From assembly GCA_035342095.1 (NCBI GenBank), contig DAOQWL010000017.1, forward strand, positions 16,384-80,383: 64,000 nt of DNA. The letters are read 5' to 3'. Made by a program: the position numbers and the translations under genes. The first letter of the stretch is position 1, and each line of letters opens with the position of its first letter. Under the pieces are notes generated by a model. The model did not search any database. It saw only the letters and a list, made by a program, of their open reading frames with translations, and was not told the DNA's origin. Positions 16,288-25,530 of the stretch are shown in pieces. This DNA comes from PLanc-01 sp035342095 (GTDB lineage: Bacteria > Planctomycetota > Phycisphaerae > Sedimentisphaerales > Anaerobacaceae).

Positions 16288-17145
16288 CTAAGCCAAGACC
16301 GCGAAGAACAGGTAGGCAACCGGCGCCGCGAACAGCGGCGAATCGATTACGTCCAATATACCGCCAAACCCTGGCACGCGGTTCGACGAATCCTTCTGCT
16401 GGGCGTCACGCTTGAGCATGGACTCCGACAAATCACTGAGTTGTCCCACCACGGCCATCAGCGCCCCGAAGACAGGGGCGATCCAAACCCTCATTATACC
16501 AGAAAGCCAGGCAAACGCCAAGCTTACAACCACGGCGAATGCGACCGCTCCCCCCAGACCCTCCCAGGTCTTGCCTGGACTGACTCTCGGCGCCAGCTTG
16601 TGCTTGCCGAAGAGCCTGCCAAACGTGTAAGCCCCTATATCAGAAGACTTTACGACAAAAACGAAGGCGAGGAAGTCCCACGGGCCGCCATCGACGCGGA
16701 TTCCAAGGATGAAGGAACCGACCAGACCGAGGTACAACAGGCAAAAGCAACTGATTCCGCAGTTGGCGAGCACGCCGGTGACGCCGAATCGCGCCTGCTG
16801 CCACAGCATCATGCCGGCGAGCGTAAGTACAGTCGCAAGCGAAAGATAGGTCATCGCCGGGAAAGAGATGAGTTGCGATCCCCACCAGCTCGTCGAGACC
16901 AGAATCAGGCCAAGGGCACAAACGGGATTCAGGACGACCAAGCCCTTCGAGGCCGCAAGCCTGGAGAACTCCAGTCCCCCCAGGCTCACCGCGACGACGA
17001 CCAACAACGCCACGAGTGTGGCGCGGATCCGTCGATCATCCGCCATCGAGGCAGTCAAAGAGCCGTCGAGCCGGCCATCGAGCAGGACGAAGCCCGAGAA
17101 CAGCACGGTCATCAGGGACCCGAACAGTAGTCTGTGTTTGAGCAT
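16288..17145 (-). CDS. cdsA: phosphatidate cytidylyltransferase
   Basis: 285 residues from ATG 17145 (MLKHRLLFGSLM, a typical CdsA start); a TTG at 17217 overlapping the uppS stop would add 24 residues. CdsA makes CDP-diacylglycerol from phosphatidic acid and CTP, the branch point of phospholipid synthesis. About eight membrane helices are visible. The family signature is intact near the C-terminus: SMLKRDAQQKDSSNRVPGFG followed by GILDVIDSPLFAAP. It follows uppS, the order found in very many bacteria. Confidence 0.92.
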   Translation of the reverse strand: MLKHRLLFGSLMTVLFSGFVLLDGRLDGSLTASMADDRRIRATLVALLVVVAVSLGGLEFSRLAASKGLVVLNPVCALGLILVSTSWWGSQLISFPAMTYLSLATVLTLAGMMLWQQARFGVTGVLANCGISCFCLLYLGLVGSFILGIRVDGGPWDFLAFVFVVKSSDIGAYTFGRLFGKHKLAPRVSPGKTWEGLGGAVAFAVVVSLAFAWLSGIMRVWIAPVFGALMAVVGQLSDLSESMLKRDAQQKDSSNRVPGFGGILDVIDSPLFAAPVAYLFFAVLA

Positions 17146-17213
17146 AGCCTTCGCAGAAATCGGAAAGAAGCAGTCAGACGTTTCGGCAGGCACACCCGCC
17201 TGCCCTTGCTCTC

Positions 17214-18026
17214 TCAACCGCTGACCTTCTCACCATCCCTCTTGTCGCAAGCCCGCGTCCCTGGGTGGATGGCGCCGAATCGCCGGTCTCTGGAAGCGTA
17301 CGCCAGAATCGCCTGATCCAGCGATTCGTCGTTGAAGTCCGGCCAGAGGGTATCAGTGACATAGAACTCGCTGTAAGAGATCTGCCACAGAAGAAAGTTG
17401 CTGACGCGCAGCTCGCCGGCCGTCCGGATCAGAAGGTCGGGATCGGGCATGCCCGCGGTGTACAGATGCCCGCAGACACAGTCTTCATCGATGTCCTGCG
17501 GGCGGAGCCGGCCCTCGACGCAGGCCCGCGCGATGGCCCGCGTGGCGTCGGTGATCTCCGCCCTGCCGCTGTAGTTCAAGGCCAGGGCCAGTAGCATGCC
17601 GGTGTTGGCCTGTGTCAGTTCCATCGTCTTGTGCAAGGCCTCGCAGACCGACTGCGGCAATCCCTCTTCCCGACCCAGGTGAATCAGCTTCACGTTGTCC
17701 CGCTCGAGGGTCGGGCGAATCCCCACCAGATACTCAGCGTACAGATGCATCAAGGCATTCACTTCGGCCTTGGGACGCTTCCAGTTCTCCATGCTGAAGG
17801 AGTACAGTGCCAACGACTGCATCCCCAGATCCACGCACCGTTGAGACATCATCTGGGCGGTCCGGGCCCCCTGGCCGTGCCCTTCGTAGCGAGGCAGGTT
17901 TCGACTCTGTGCCCAGCGGCCGTTGCCGTCCATGATGATCGCAAGGTTGCGGGGCATCTGCTCGGGACGAAGCCCAAGCCGGGCCGCGGTCGCCGCCAGC
18001 TTCTGGTCCATGTCGTTCGTTGTCAT
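17214..18026 (-). CDS. uppS: isoprenyl transferase (undecaprenyl diphosphate synthase)
   Basis: 270 residues; the start ATG overlaps the purA stop as ATGA (18023-18026). It extends farnesyl diphosphate with isopentenyl units to the C55 cell-envelope carrier. Motifs: IIMDGNGRWAQSRNLPR with the catalytic Asp, GHGQGA, FSMENWKRPKAEV, ALNYSGRAEI, and PDLLIRTAGELRVSNFLLWQ with SEFYVTDTLWPDF. The product chain is processed by UppP, which is also encoded in this window (21040-21852). Confidence 0.94.
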   Translation of the reverse strand: MTTNDMDQKLAATAARLGLRPEQMPRNLAIIMDGNGRWAQSRNLPRYEGHGQGARTAQMMSQRCVDLGMQSLALYSFSMENWKRPKAEVNALMHLYAEYLVGIRPTLERDNVKLIHLGREEGLPQSVCEALHKTMELTQANTGMLLALALNYSGRAEITDATRAIARACVEGRLRPQDIDEDCVCGHLYTAGMPDPDLLIRTAGELRVSNFLLWQISYSEFYVTDTLWPDFNDESLDQAILAYASRDRRFGAIHPGTRACDKRDGEKVSG

Positions 18027-19306
18027 AGGCACGACTTCATGATGGTCTGGCTTCGCTTGGGTCCCACGCCGATCATCCCGACGGGCTTGCCGACAATCTG
18101 CTCGATCCGCCGAACATAGGCCTGCGCCGCCGCCGGAAGGTCCTCGAAGCGGGTCGCGTCGCTGAAGTCGTCGTCCCAGCCCGCCGTGGTCTCGTAGATC
18201 GGCCTGGCCTTGGCCAGCCTGTCGATATTGGCGGGGAAGAACATCGTCTCGCGACCGTCGATCTCGTACCCCCGGCACAGTTGCAGTTGCTTGAGTCCGG
18301 TGAGGGTATCGAGGTGCATCAACGCCACCGAATCGACCGAACCGATTCGGATACTGTACGCGGCTGCGACCGCGTCGAACCATCCGCACCGTCGCGGCCG
18401 GCCCGTCGTCGTGCCGTACTCGTGGCCCTTCTCGCGGATGTACTGGCCGATCTCGTTGTCCAGTTCGGTCGGGAAGGGTCCCGCCCCGACGCGGGTGGTA
18501 TAGGCCTTGGCGACGCCGATGTACTTGTCCACCAGTTTCGCGGGCACACCACAGCCGGAGGGTAGGCCCAGCGAACTGCAGTTCGAGCTGGTCACGTAAG
18601 GGAACGTGCCGTGATCGAGGTCCAGCAGCGAGCCTTGGGCCCCCTCGAAGAGGATCGATTTGCCTTCGCCGATGGCGGTGTGCAGCAGTTCCGTCGTGTC
18701 GGTCGTGCAAGGCGTCAGCCGCTGGGCGTAACGCTTGCAGTTCTCGATGACCGTCTCCACGTTCATCGGCTCGGCGCCGTAGAGGGCCGCGAAGAGCTTG
18801 TTCTTGTATTCGAGGATCGTCCGCAGCTTGCCCGCAAGTGCCTTGAGGTCGCGGAAATCGCTCATCCGCACGGCGTAGCTCCGCCCGACCTTGTCCGCGT
18901 AGCACGGGCCGATGCCGCGAACCGTCGTGCCAATCTTCTGTTTGCCCAGCGATTCCTCGCGTAACTGGTCCTCTCGCTTGTGGTAGTCGAGGACGACGTG
19001 GGCGTTCTCGCTGATGAACAACCGGCCCGCCAGGGAGATCCCGCGCTGGGCCAGGCCGTCGATCTCGTCGATCAACACCGCTGGGTCTACCACCACGGCG
19101 TTGGCAATCACGCAGACGGTGCCCTCGCGGACCGCCCCGCTGGGTAACAGGTGCAGCGCGAAGCGACTGTCCCCGATGACGACGGTGTGGCCCGCGTTGG
19201 AGCCGCCGCCGTAGCGGACGACGATCTCGCTGTCCTCGGCCAGGATATCGACCACCTTGCCCTTGCCTTCATCACCCCACTGCAATCCGACGACACACGT
19301 ATTCAT
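18023..19306 (-). CDS. purA: adenylosuccinate synthetase
   Basis: 427 residues from ATG 19306 (MNTCVVGLQWGDEGKGKVVD); upstream in-frame codons to 19390 are not part of the family. PurA joins aspartate to IMP using GTP, the first step from IMP to AMP. The catalytic Asp is in GDEGKGK and the His in GGSNAGHTVV; the GTP loop and the C-terminal EDLPAAAQAYVRRIEQIVGK are present. It heads the nine-gene minus-strand run and has a promoter at 19372-19400. Confidence 0.95.
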   Translation of the reverse strand: MNTCVVGLQWGDEGKGKVVDILAEDSEIVVRYGGGSNAGHTVVIGDSRFALHLLPSGAVREGTVCVIANAVVVDPAVLIDEIDGLAQRGISLAGRLFISENAHVVLDYHKREDQLREESLGKQKIGTTVRGIGPCYADKVGRSYAVRMSDFRDLKALAGKLRTILEYKNKLFAALYGAEPMNVETVIENCKRYAQRLTPCTTDTTELLHTAIGEGKSILFEGAQGSLLDLDHGTFPYVTSSNCSSLGLPSGCGVPAKLVDKYIGVAKAYTTRVGAGPFPTELDNEIGQYIREKGHEYGTTTGRPRRCGWFDAVAAAYSIRIGSVDSVALMHLDTLTGLKQLQLCRGYEIDGRETMFFPANIDRLAKARPIYETTAGWDDDFSDATRFEDLPAAAQAYVRRIEQIVGKPVGMIGVGPKRSQTIMKSCL

Positions 19307-19371
19307 TGGACCGGTATTTCCCCAAACCTTCCTGCCGTACCACGAAAAGACAAACCGAGATAGACTACCGA

Positions 19372-19400
19372 AACCGGGCACCCCGGTCAACCACTTTGTT
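19372..19400 (-). promoter_or_regulatory. sigma70-like promoter of the purA operon
   Basis: On the minus strand TTGACC (19400-19395), 17-bp spacer, TAGTCT (19377-19372); about 60 nt upstream of the purA ATG. Confidence 0.55.
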
Positions 19401-19561
19401 GCCGAATGTGGAGGGCGACGTCGCCAGGCAACAGACGTCCCGGACCATAGGTCCCTTCCTGCCAGCGTCAGAGCAGGCGGAGACCGACACTGGAATCAGC
19501 ATGGAATTGGACCGCCCGGCTGTGAACGCGTTCCTCGACGGCAGACCGCTGGACGTCCGCG

Positions 19562-20029
19562 CTAGGTGATCTTGGCGATCAGATGGTCGAGGATCGGGCC
19601 GAGCTGGTCGTATTCGCGGTCGCTCAGCGTTCGCTTGGACTCCCCGCCCTGCTCGTTCTTGTAGGTGATGGTGAAGACACCTTTCTTCTCGAAGTGCGTC
19701 TTGTCGATCTTCTCGATGGCGTCGTAGGGGATTCTCTGCTTGCCCGCGATGATCAGCGCGTCGTCGGCTGCAACGAGCTTGCGGTTGCGAATGGCGCAGT
19801 AATACACGCCGCACAAGATGGCCCCCAGGACAAAAAACGGCGGCGACTTCTGATTGAAGACCAGCGTGCTGTTCGGCTTGCCCTGCTCGTCGCTGTGTTC
19901 CTTGATGAAACTCTCGTTGAAGTGCCCGTCGTACCCGAACCACAGGGCCATCACGATGCACACCGCCATGCCGATATAGAAGTTGTGTCGTTTGTACTTG
20001 CTCAGGGGCGCTTCCAGTGCCATGGGCAA
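19562..20029 (-). CDS. two-helix membrane protein with a PH-like C-terminal domain, unknown function
   Basis: 155 residues. One hydrophobic segment at about 17-33 (FYIGMAVCIVMALWFGY) and another at about 63-80 (PFFVLGAILCGVYYCAI), with a soluble tail that alternates strands (KLVAADDALIIAG, RIPYDAIEKIDKTHFE, VFTITYKN) and ends in a helix, the pattern of bacterial PH-like domains. No family can be named with certainty. It follows the gene at 20040-20801 by about 10 bp, so the two are probably co-transcribed. Confidence 0.6.
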   Translation of the reverse strand: MPMALEAPLSKYKRHNFYIGMAVCIVMALWFGYDGHFNESFIKEHSDEQGKPNSTLVFNQKSPPFFVLGAILCGVYYCAIRNRKLVAADDALIIAGKQRIPYDAIEKIDKTHFEKKGVFTITYKNEQGGESKRTLSDREYDQLGPILDHLIAKIT

Positions 20030-20039
20030 CTCCCACTCC

Positions 20040-20801
20040 TTAGGACGACCGTCTTTGTGCGATCACCTCCGCCAGCGGTTGCACGAAGTGGCGAAGGATA
20101 CGTTCCGACATCAGTTCCTCCACCTGCTGAAACTGCCGCACGAAAGAGGCGACAGGATCGAATCGCTCGTTGGGCTTCGGGTACTGGCGAACCGTCAGCG
20201 ACAGGGTGATGGCCTCGTCGCGGTTCGGCTCCTTCTCGCCGGGCTCGTACAGACTCGTCTTGGACTCGACGCTCACGCGGGCCTGCGTGTAGTCGTCGTC
20301 GCCCAGTGAAATCACCATGGCCGGCGAGAAGACGATCGGCCGGGCCTGCGACCCGTCCAGGAGCCAGCCAAAAGCGCTCGACCCAAATAGCGCGTCGGCG
20401 ATCACTTCGTCATGATTGCCGGCGCAATCGAAATCCATCGCGAACGTCACATCGAGGGAATCGATATCCAGCGGGGTAACCCCCAACATGTACGGCATCA
20501 GGTCCAGGATCAGCTTGTTCTGCTCGCCGACGGCCTCGATGCTCGCAGGATCCACCGCGCCGGAGCCGACGCGATCGACCTCCAGGCTGACCCAGCGGTA
20601 TTGCCCCGAAACCGGGTCCTCCTCCAGGCAGTACTCCCCGTTGTCCCTGCGGGAAAAGCGGCCCATCGTCGGATACTGACGCTGGATTCGGTCGAAGAAG
20701 GTCAGGATCGTATCCCGTTCCGTAGGCAGGTCCAACTCCGTATTCACGTACATGTCGATATAGAAATCGTCACACAGAGAGCCGAAACTATTCGTCGCCA
20801 T
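20040..20801 (-). CDS. conserved-looking soluble protein of unknown function
   Basis: 253 residues from ATG 20801 (MATNSFGSLCDDFYIDMYVN), with GGAGG about 11 bases upstream. No signal peptide or membrane segment. The protein is acidic, with repeated LDL/DLP strands and a C-terminal amphipathic helix (VRQFQQVEELMSERILRHFV). I recognise no catalytic motif. Codon use matches the housekeeping neighbours, so I treat it as a real gene; the partner at 19562-20029 lies directly downstream. The 238 bp up to uppP hold nothing identifiable. Confidence 0.6.
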   Translation of the reverse strand: MATNSFGSLCDDFYIDMYVNTELDLPTERDTILTFFDRIQRQYPTMGRFSRRDNGEYCLEEDPVSGQYRWVSLEVDRVGSGAVDPASIEAVGEQNKLILDLMPYMLGVTPLDIDSLDVTFAMDFDCAGNHDEVIADALFGSSAFGWLLDGSQARPIVFSPAMVISLGDDDYTQARVSVESKTSLYEPGEKEPNRDEAITLSLTVRQYPKPNERFDPVASFVRQFQQVEELMSERILRHFVQPLAEVIAQRRSS

Positions 20802-21039
20802 GGGGGCAGAACCCTCCACAGAATTCCTTCAGCATTCCATCGAGCCGTCCTGCGCCCAAACCTGCGGCCTGCACCGGCTCGATTCACATTCATTATAGCA
20901 CCTGCGTCGGTTTCCCAAATGTTTTTTCGGCCGGCGTCTGCGATTGTGCGCACTATTTCGCACACTCGCCGCGATTTCCCAGCTTCCGGCCTGCCAGACG
21001 GCCTGACCGCCCCCGCCGTCGGATGGGCAATCCCGTCGA

Positions 21040-21852
21040 TCATCGCAGGACGACGAGGATCAGCAAGCCCAGGCCGATGCGATACCACCCGAAGCCGACG
21101 AACGTGTGGCTCTGCACGAATCGCAGGAGCCATCGGACCACGACAAAGGCGGTAACGGCCGCAACGATGCCCGCGACGGCCAGTTGCCCCCAGTTCTCGG
21201 TCATCTCGACGCCCTGAGCCTGGGCATTCTGCCAGGCATCGACGATCTGAAAGACCCCGGCCGACAGCAGGGTCGGGATGCCCAGGAGAAAGGAGAACTC
21301 CGTCGCGGACTTGCGAGAGGTGCCTGCGGCCATGGCTGCGAGGATCGTCGCCCCGGACCGGGAGGCGCCGGGGAAGGCCGCCGCGAGCAGTTGGGCCAGT
21401 CCGACCACGATCGCCGAGACCCAGCTCATCTCCTCCTGCGGGGTCCGGCCCTTCACCCATCGCTCGACGGCGAAGATCACGAACCCGCCGATCAGGGTCG
21501 CCCAGGCGACGGGTCCGGCCGTCTCGGGGAGTTCCAGGCCCTTCTTCTTGAGGATGACGCCGCCGACGCCGGTAATGAGGAACGCCGCCGCGAGCTTGAA
21601 CAGGAACCGCCGGACCGCGGGGTTTCGCCACTCGAAGAGCATCTGCTTGACGCGATGAGTAAACAACACGACCACCGCCAGGACCGCGCCGCATTGGATC
21701 ACCGTGTTGAACAGGTCCGACCGGTGCGGCAGCCCGAGCCACTCCTTGAACGCGCACTCCGCCAGCAGCAGGTGCCCGGTGGACGAGACCGGGAGGAATT
21801 CGGTGATTCCCTCGATCAATCCCAGCACGATGACCGCAATCCATTCAATCAT
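21040..21852 (-). CDS. uppP: undecaprenyl-diphosphatase (BacA type)
   Basis: 270 residues, eight or so membrane helices. UppP recycles undecaprenyl diphosphate to the monophosphate carrier used for peptidoglycan and other surface polymers and gives bacitracin tolerance. Both catalytic motifs are present: EGITEFLPVSSTGHL near the N-terminus and FPGASRSGATI in the middle. It lies 10 bp downstream of pgpA on the minus strand, a likely two-gene lipid unit. Confidence 0.95.
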   Translation of the reverse strand: MIEWIAVIVLGLIEGITEFLPVSSTGHLLLAECAFKEWLGLPHRSDLFNTVIQCGAVLAVVVLFTHRVKQMLFEWRNPAVRRFLFKLAAAFLITGVGGVILKKKGLELPETAGPVAWATLIGGFVIFAVERWVKGRTPQEEMSWVSAIVVGLAQLLAAAFPGASRSGATILAAMAAGTSRKSATEFSFLLGIPTLLSAGVFQIVDAWQNAQAQGVEMTENWGQLAVAGIVAAVTAFVVVRWLLRFVQSHTFVGFGWYRIGLGLLILVVLR

Positions 21853-21862
21853 GCAGGCTCAG

Positions 21863-22363
21863 CTACCCCCGGACCACAATCGCCGTCGCAATACACGTTA
21901 TGACCGCAGCAACCGCGCCGGCAGCGAGGTCGTCCGCCAGAATGCCCCAGCCCGCGGGAAACCGTTCGAGCTTCTTGATTGGACCAGGTTTGGAAATGTC
22001 GATCACACGGAAGGCAAGGAATCCGCACGCCGCGATGACGAGACCCTCCCAGCCGACCAGACTCCGCGTCGCCACCAGGGGCACGCCCAGAAATGCTACG
22101 GCTTGCCCTGCGAACTCGTCCGCGACGACCTCGCCCGGGTCCACCCTGCCGGTGGCGGCGATGGAGGCCGGCGCACAGAGCACGCACGCAACGCACCCGA
22201 TCGCCACCATAGCAGCCATGACCGCGGTCGTCGCTGCCTCCGGGGCGCCGCAGTACGTCAACAGGGCGAACACAACCGCAGGCGGAAGGGAGCCCCAGCT
22301 CCCCGGCGCCACCGGCATCCAGCCCAGACCCAGACTTGTGGCAATCCAGCGTTTCCAGTCCAT
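21863..22363 (-). CDS. pgpA: phosphatidylglycerophosphatase A
   Basis: 166 residues. PgpA removes the phosphate from phosphatidylglycerophosphate. Signature blocks are GLGWMPVAPGSWGSLP, VDPGEVVADEFAGQ with the metal-binding acids, FRVIDISKPGPI and FPAGWGILADDLAAG. Three to four hydrophobic helices. It precedes uppP by 10 bp. Confidence 0.92.
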   Translation of the reverse strand: MDWKRWIATSLGLGWMPVAPGSWGSLPPAVVFALLTYCGAPEAATTAVMAAMVAIGCVACVLCAPASIAATGRVDPGEVVADEFAGQAVAFLGVPLVATRSLVGWEGLVIAACGFLAFRVIDISKPGPIKKLERFPAGWGILADDLAAGAVAAVITCIATAIVVRG

Positions 22364-22436
22364 AGGCCCCAGACACTACCGCAATCACAGGACAAGGTCA
22401 AAGGGAAACGGGGTCAATCGCATCTCAAGACCCATA

Positions 22437-23732
22437 TCAAGGCTCGCGGACGATGATCTTCGAACGGCGAAGCCACAACGCAACCAGGACAAGCCCGAGG
22501 ATCAGAATCAGTGCAGTCGCGATGCCAACTGTGATACACAGTCGGCGATTGGCCGTCAGGAACCGTGAGAGGGCAGTCGATTGCGGCATGGGCCGCCCGT
22601 AGAGGAGATGGTAGAGGCGCTCCTCCGTCATGGGTTGGTCATCAATCTGCCCATCCTTGCTGATAATCAGACCGGTGGGGAACGCAGTGATGTCATAGGC
22701 ATCAATGGTCCGTCCCGTGCCTCGCGTTTCGTCGGAAATCATGCTGCCTTCCCTCGGGGAATCCACCGCGATTCTGAATGGAATCTGCGAGAGATCGAGC
22801 AGGTCGCGGCTCTTGTCTAACAGAGACGCTCCGGTCTGCGAGGAATCGTGAACCGCGATGATGACCAGGCCATCCTTCGCGTATTTCGTGTGCAACTCGG
22901 CCAACTGGGGCAATGCCCTGCGACACGGGGCGCACCAGAGACCCCAGAATTCGAGCAGTACGACTTTTCCTTTCAGTTCAGCGAGAGTCGCCGGTTTGCC
23001 CTTGACCCATTCGGCCACCTGAAGCTCCGGCGCCGGTTTGCCAAACACGCCGAACCCGCTCGTACGACGAAGCTCGATCGAACCGAGATCGACTACCTGG
23101 CCCGGTTTCAAGGCGGCAATCTCCTGACGCTTCTGATACCTCTCAAAGGCAGGTTCGTCCGATTCGATGTGCAGATATAGATCGCATCCAGCCGGACACA
23201 GAAGATCCAACATCATCTCATGCACGGGTGCATCGAGATGGCAGTCCGAGGACAACAGGGGGAACAGGTCACGTTCCCGACGGTAAGGGACCGATACGTG
23301 CACACGGGAAAACGCGACATCCGCGCTCCGGATGACGCCTTTGATTCGAGCGAGTTTCTCGAGCTGCACCGTATAGGTCTCAGCCGGGTCCTTCCTCGCG
23401 ATATGGAGGCATCCCATCCGCTCGAACGACGCGTCCGTAACGAAGTACGGACGGCCCGCTCCCTGCCTGATGAACTCGAAAGAGAAGACCCCGTTGGCGT
23501 CCGTGCGTTGCCACGGCAACTGTTCCGTCAGACGAACCGTTTGTGCCCGGTTATTCCACGCCAGGCATTCGCCTGTATAGACACGCGCATCAGGCACCGG
23601 GGCGCCGTTGGCATCGACGACCGTCACCGTCTTGAGTTGTGTCTCGAAACGATTCTGTCCCCGACTCGCCTGGGACGTCAGGGCCAAGACAGTCAAGCCA
23701 ATAATGCCAATGCGCAGTCCCCTGTCACACAT
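22437..23732 (-). CDS. TlpA-like thioredoxin-domain protein with N-terminal signal and C-terminal membrane helix
   Basis: 431 residues. Signal peptide (MCDRGLRIGIIGLTVLALTS), a carboxypeptidase-regulatory-like beta domain (about 35-110, VTVVDANGAPVPDARVYTG), a middle region, then a TlpA/ResA-like thioredoxin domain with the active site WGLWCAPCRRALP and a cis-Pro region AFPTGLI. The C-terminus has a single hydrophobic helix (about 400-422) and the basic tail LRRSKIIVREP. It would face the periplasm and reduce or shuffle disulfides. Its position between dgt and pgpA gives no further clue. Confidence 0.8.
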   Translation of the reverse strand: MCDRGLRIGIIGLTVLALTSQASRGQNRFETQLKTVTVVDANGAPVPDARVYTGECLAWNNRAQTVRLTEQLPWQRTDANGVFSFEFIRQGAGRPYFVTDASFERMGCLHIARKDPAETYTVQLEKLARIKGVIRSADVAFSRVHVSVPYRRERDLFPLLSSDCHLDAPVHEMMLDLLCPAGCDLYLHIESDEPAFERYQKRQEIAALKPGQVVDLGSIELRRTSGFGVFGKPAPELQVAEWVKGKPATLAELKGKVVLLEFWGLWCAPCRRALPQLAELHTKYAKDGLVIIAVHDSSQTGASLLDKSRDLLDLSQIPFRIAVDSPREGSMISDETRGTGRTIDAYDITAFPTGLIISKDGQIDDQPMTEERLYHLLYGRPMPQSTALSRFLTANRRLCITVGIATALILILGLVLVALWLRRSKIIVREP

Positions 23733-23771
23733 CTCGCGTTTCCTCCATATGATCTCAGTCTGCGTGTTGCC

Positions 23772-24872
23772 TCAGGCATCAGGGTCCTCCAGCAGCTTCA
23801 GGCAATAGCGGTCGGTCATGCCGGCGATGTAGTCGCAGACCGCCCGCTCCAGGCCGTGCTGCGGGATGAACCGTCGGAAGTAGCCGGGCATCTCTTCCGG
23901 CCTGCGGCACAACCGCTCGAACAACTCGCCCAGCCAACCCTGCACCTTCCGCGAGGTCTCGACGAGCGACTCGTGATGGTAGAAACAGCGGAGCAGGAAA
24001 TCCTCCAGCACGCGGAGCTTGCGGTCGCTCTCGGCCGACAGCGAGATCAGGTTCTCCGCTCTGGCACACACCTCCGCGACAGTCCGAATCCCCGCCGCCG
24101 CGAGGTTCGCACGACTGGTCTCGATGCAGTCGCCGACGAGGGCGTCGATGATCGCCTTGGCGGTGCGGGTCCGGCGGATCGTCCAGTCGTCGATCTGCCT
24201 TGCCTGAACGCGGTGTTCGGCCTCTGCGAAGATCTCGATGTCCCGCATTGAATCGGGATCGAGCAGGCGGGCCCGCATGCCATCCTCGAGGTCGTGACAG
24301 TTGTACGCGATGCGGTCGGCCAGGTCCGCGGCCTGCCCTTCCAGCGTGCAGTTGAGTTCGGGAAAGCCGCCCCCTTCCGACAGGTCGTACCGGCTCTTGT
24401 GCATCGCCAAGCCCAAGCGCGTCTCGTACATCAGGTTCAGGCCCATGAACTGCGGATACGGATGCTCCAGCAGATCGACGATCCGCAGCGACTGGGCGTT
24501 GTGCTCGAACCCGCCGTGACCGGCCATCAGCGAGTTCAACGCCGACTCTCCGGCGTGGCCGAAGGGCGAATGGCCCAAATCATGCGCCAGGCAGATCGCC
24601 TCGGTGAGGGTATCGTTGAGTCCCAGCGTCCTCGCGAGCGTCCGACCGATCTGCGCGACCTCGATGCTGTGCGTCAGTCGGGACCGATAGTAGTCATCCA
24701 GGCCCGGCGTAAAGACCTGCGTCTTGCCCTCGAGACGCCGGAAGGCCGAACTGTGGATGACCCGGTCCCGATCCCGCTCGAAGTCCGAGCGATACGGATG
24801 AGCCGGCTCGGCGAAGGCCCGCCCCTTGCTCACCACCTCGGTCACAGCGAAAGAACGAAGATCATCGACCAT
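23772..24872 (-). CDS. dgt: deoxyguanosinetriphosphate triphosphohydrolase-like HD protein
   Basis: 366 residues from ATG 24872 (MVDDLRSFAVTEV). dNTP triphosphohydrolases of this type release tripolyphosphate from dGTP or other dNTPs. HD-domain metal ligands are visible: RSRLTHSIEVAQIGRT, ICLAHDLGHSPFGHAGE, GGFEHNAQSLR, and the later AYNCHDLEDG. The SAFRRLEGKTQVFTPG segment is highly typical. It begins 10 bp after the HIT gene stop, so the two are probably co-transcribed nucleotide-handling genes. Confidence 0.92.
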   Translation of the reverse strand: MVDDLRSFAVTEVVSKGRAFAEPAHPYRSDFERDRDRVIHSSAFRRLEGKTQVFTPGLDDYYRSRLTHSIEVAQIGRTLARTLGLNDTLTEAICLAHDLGHSPFGHAGESALNSLMAGHGGFEHNAQSLRIVDLLEHPYPQFMGLNLMYETRLGLAMHKSRYDLSEGGGFPELNCTLEGQAADLADRIAYNCHDLEDGMRARLLDPDSMRDIEIFAEAEHRVQARQIDDWTIRRTRTAKAIIDALVGDCIETSRANLAAAGIRTVAEVCARAENLISLSAESDRKLRVLEDFLLRCFYHHESLVETSRKVQGWLGELFERLCRRPEEMPGYFRRFIPQHGLERAVCDYIAGMTDRYCLKLLEDPDA

Positions 24873-24882
24873 GAAATGCACC

Positions 24883-25392
24883 CTACAGGCCAGGCAAACG
24901 GTGCTCGACACTGGCCTGCTTGAGTTCCTCCAGCAGATCGATCAGCGACTGGCTGATCACCCGCGTATCGCTGCACACGCCCATGAAGTTCGTGTCGCCG
25001 TCCCAGCGGGGCACGACGTGGATGTGCAGGTGGCCGGGCAGACCCGCTCCCGCACAGCGGCTGAAGTTCATCCCGACGTTGAAGCCGTGCGGCTTGACCG
25101 TCAGCGACAGCGCCCGCTGCGATTCCCGAATCAGCTTGAACACCTCAAGCATCTCCTCCTCCGAGGTTTCCTCCAGCGTCGCGATGTGCCGGGCCGGCGC
25201 GATGAGCAGATGCCCGTTGTTGTACGGGAACCGATTCAGGACCACGAGGCTCCGCCCGGTCCGCCACAGAACCAGGTTCTCCGCGTCCTGCTCCGGATGC
25301 GCCAGGTTGTGGCAGAGGAAACACCCGTCGCTCTTTCCGATGTCGCGGATATAGGGAATCCGCCACGGCGCCCACAGACGATTTCGTTCCAA
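24883..25392 (-). CDS. HIT-family nucleotide hydrolase/phosphorylase
   Basis: 169 residues from a TTG start at 25392, chosen because GGGAGG lies ten bases upstream and because LWAPWRIPYIRDIGK is the usual start of Ap4A-phosphorylase-like HIT proteins. Zinc-binding pairs are in CFLCHNLAHPE-type segments, and the catalytic triad is GHLHIHVVPR. Substrates are likely dinucleoside polyphosphates or nucleotide conjugates. Sequence upstream of the start belongs to the family-B repeat (25421-25530), not to the gene. Confidence 0.88.
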   Translation of the reverse strand: MERNRLWAPWRIPYIRDIGKSDGCFLCHNLAHPEQDAENLVLWRTGRSLVVLNRFPYNNGHLLIAPARHIATLEETSEEEMLEVFKLIRESQRALSLTVKPHGFNVGMNFSRCAGAGLPGHLHIHVVPRWDGDTNFMGVCSDTRVISQSLIDLLEELKQASVEHRLPGL

Positions 25393-25420
25393 GATGTCAC
25401 TACCTCCCAATGGAAGAAAG

Positions 25421-25530
25421 CACGAAACTCGAATTCCGAAATCCGAAACAATGCTCCGCGCGAGCGTTTCGGTCATTCCTGCTTCGGGTTTTGGATTTGT
25501 TTCGGATTTCGAGTTTCGCTACTCGAATTT
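25421..25530. repeat. family-B inverted repeat between HIT and lipoprotein genes
   Basis: The left arm contains CGAAACTCGAATTCC then GAAATCCGAAACA (ending 25450); the right arm begins TGTTTCGGATTTCGAG at 25498. It is related to 2871-2916. The right half is translated: the lipoprotein at 25473-26555 ends with GNSSSETRNPKQIQNPKQE, encoded by the repeat, so the element has replaced the native 3' end. Confidence 0.75.

Noticed and set aside
14959..17130. 723-codon open frame on the plus strand
   Set aside because: Antisense to the HD hydrolase, phoH and cdsA genes, which have full family motifs.
18027..18905. Long N-terminal extension of the uppS frame
   Set aside because: It overlaps purA in another frame; the ATGA overlap at 18023-18026 gives the natural start.
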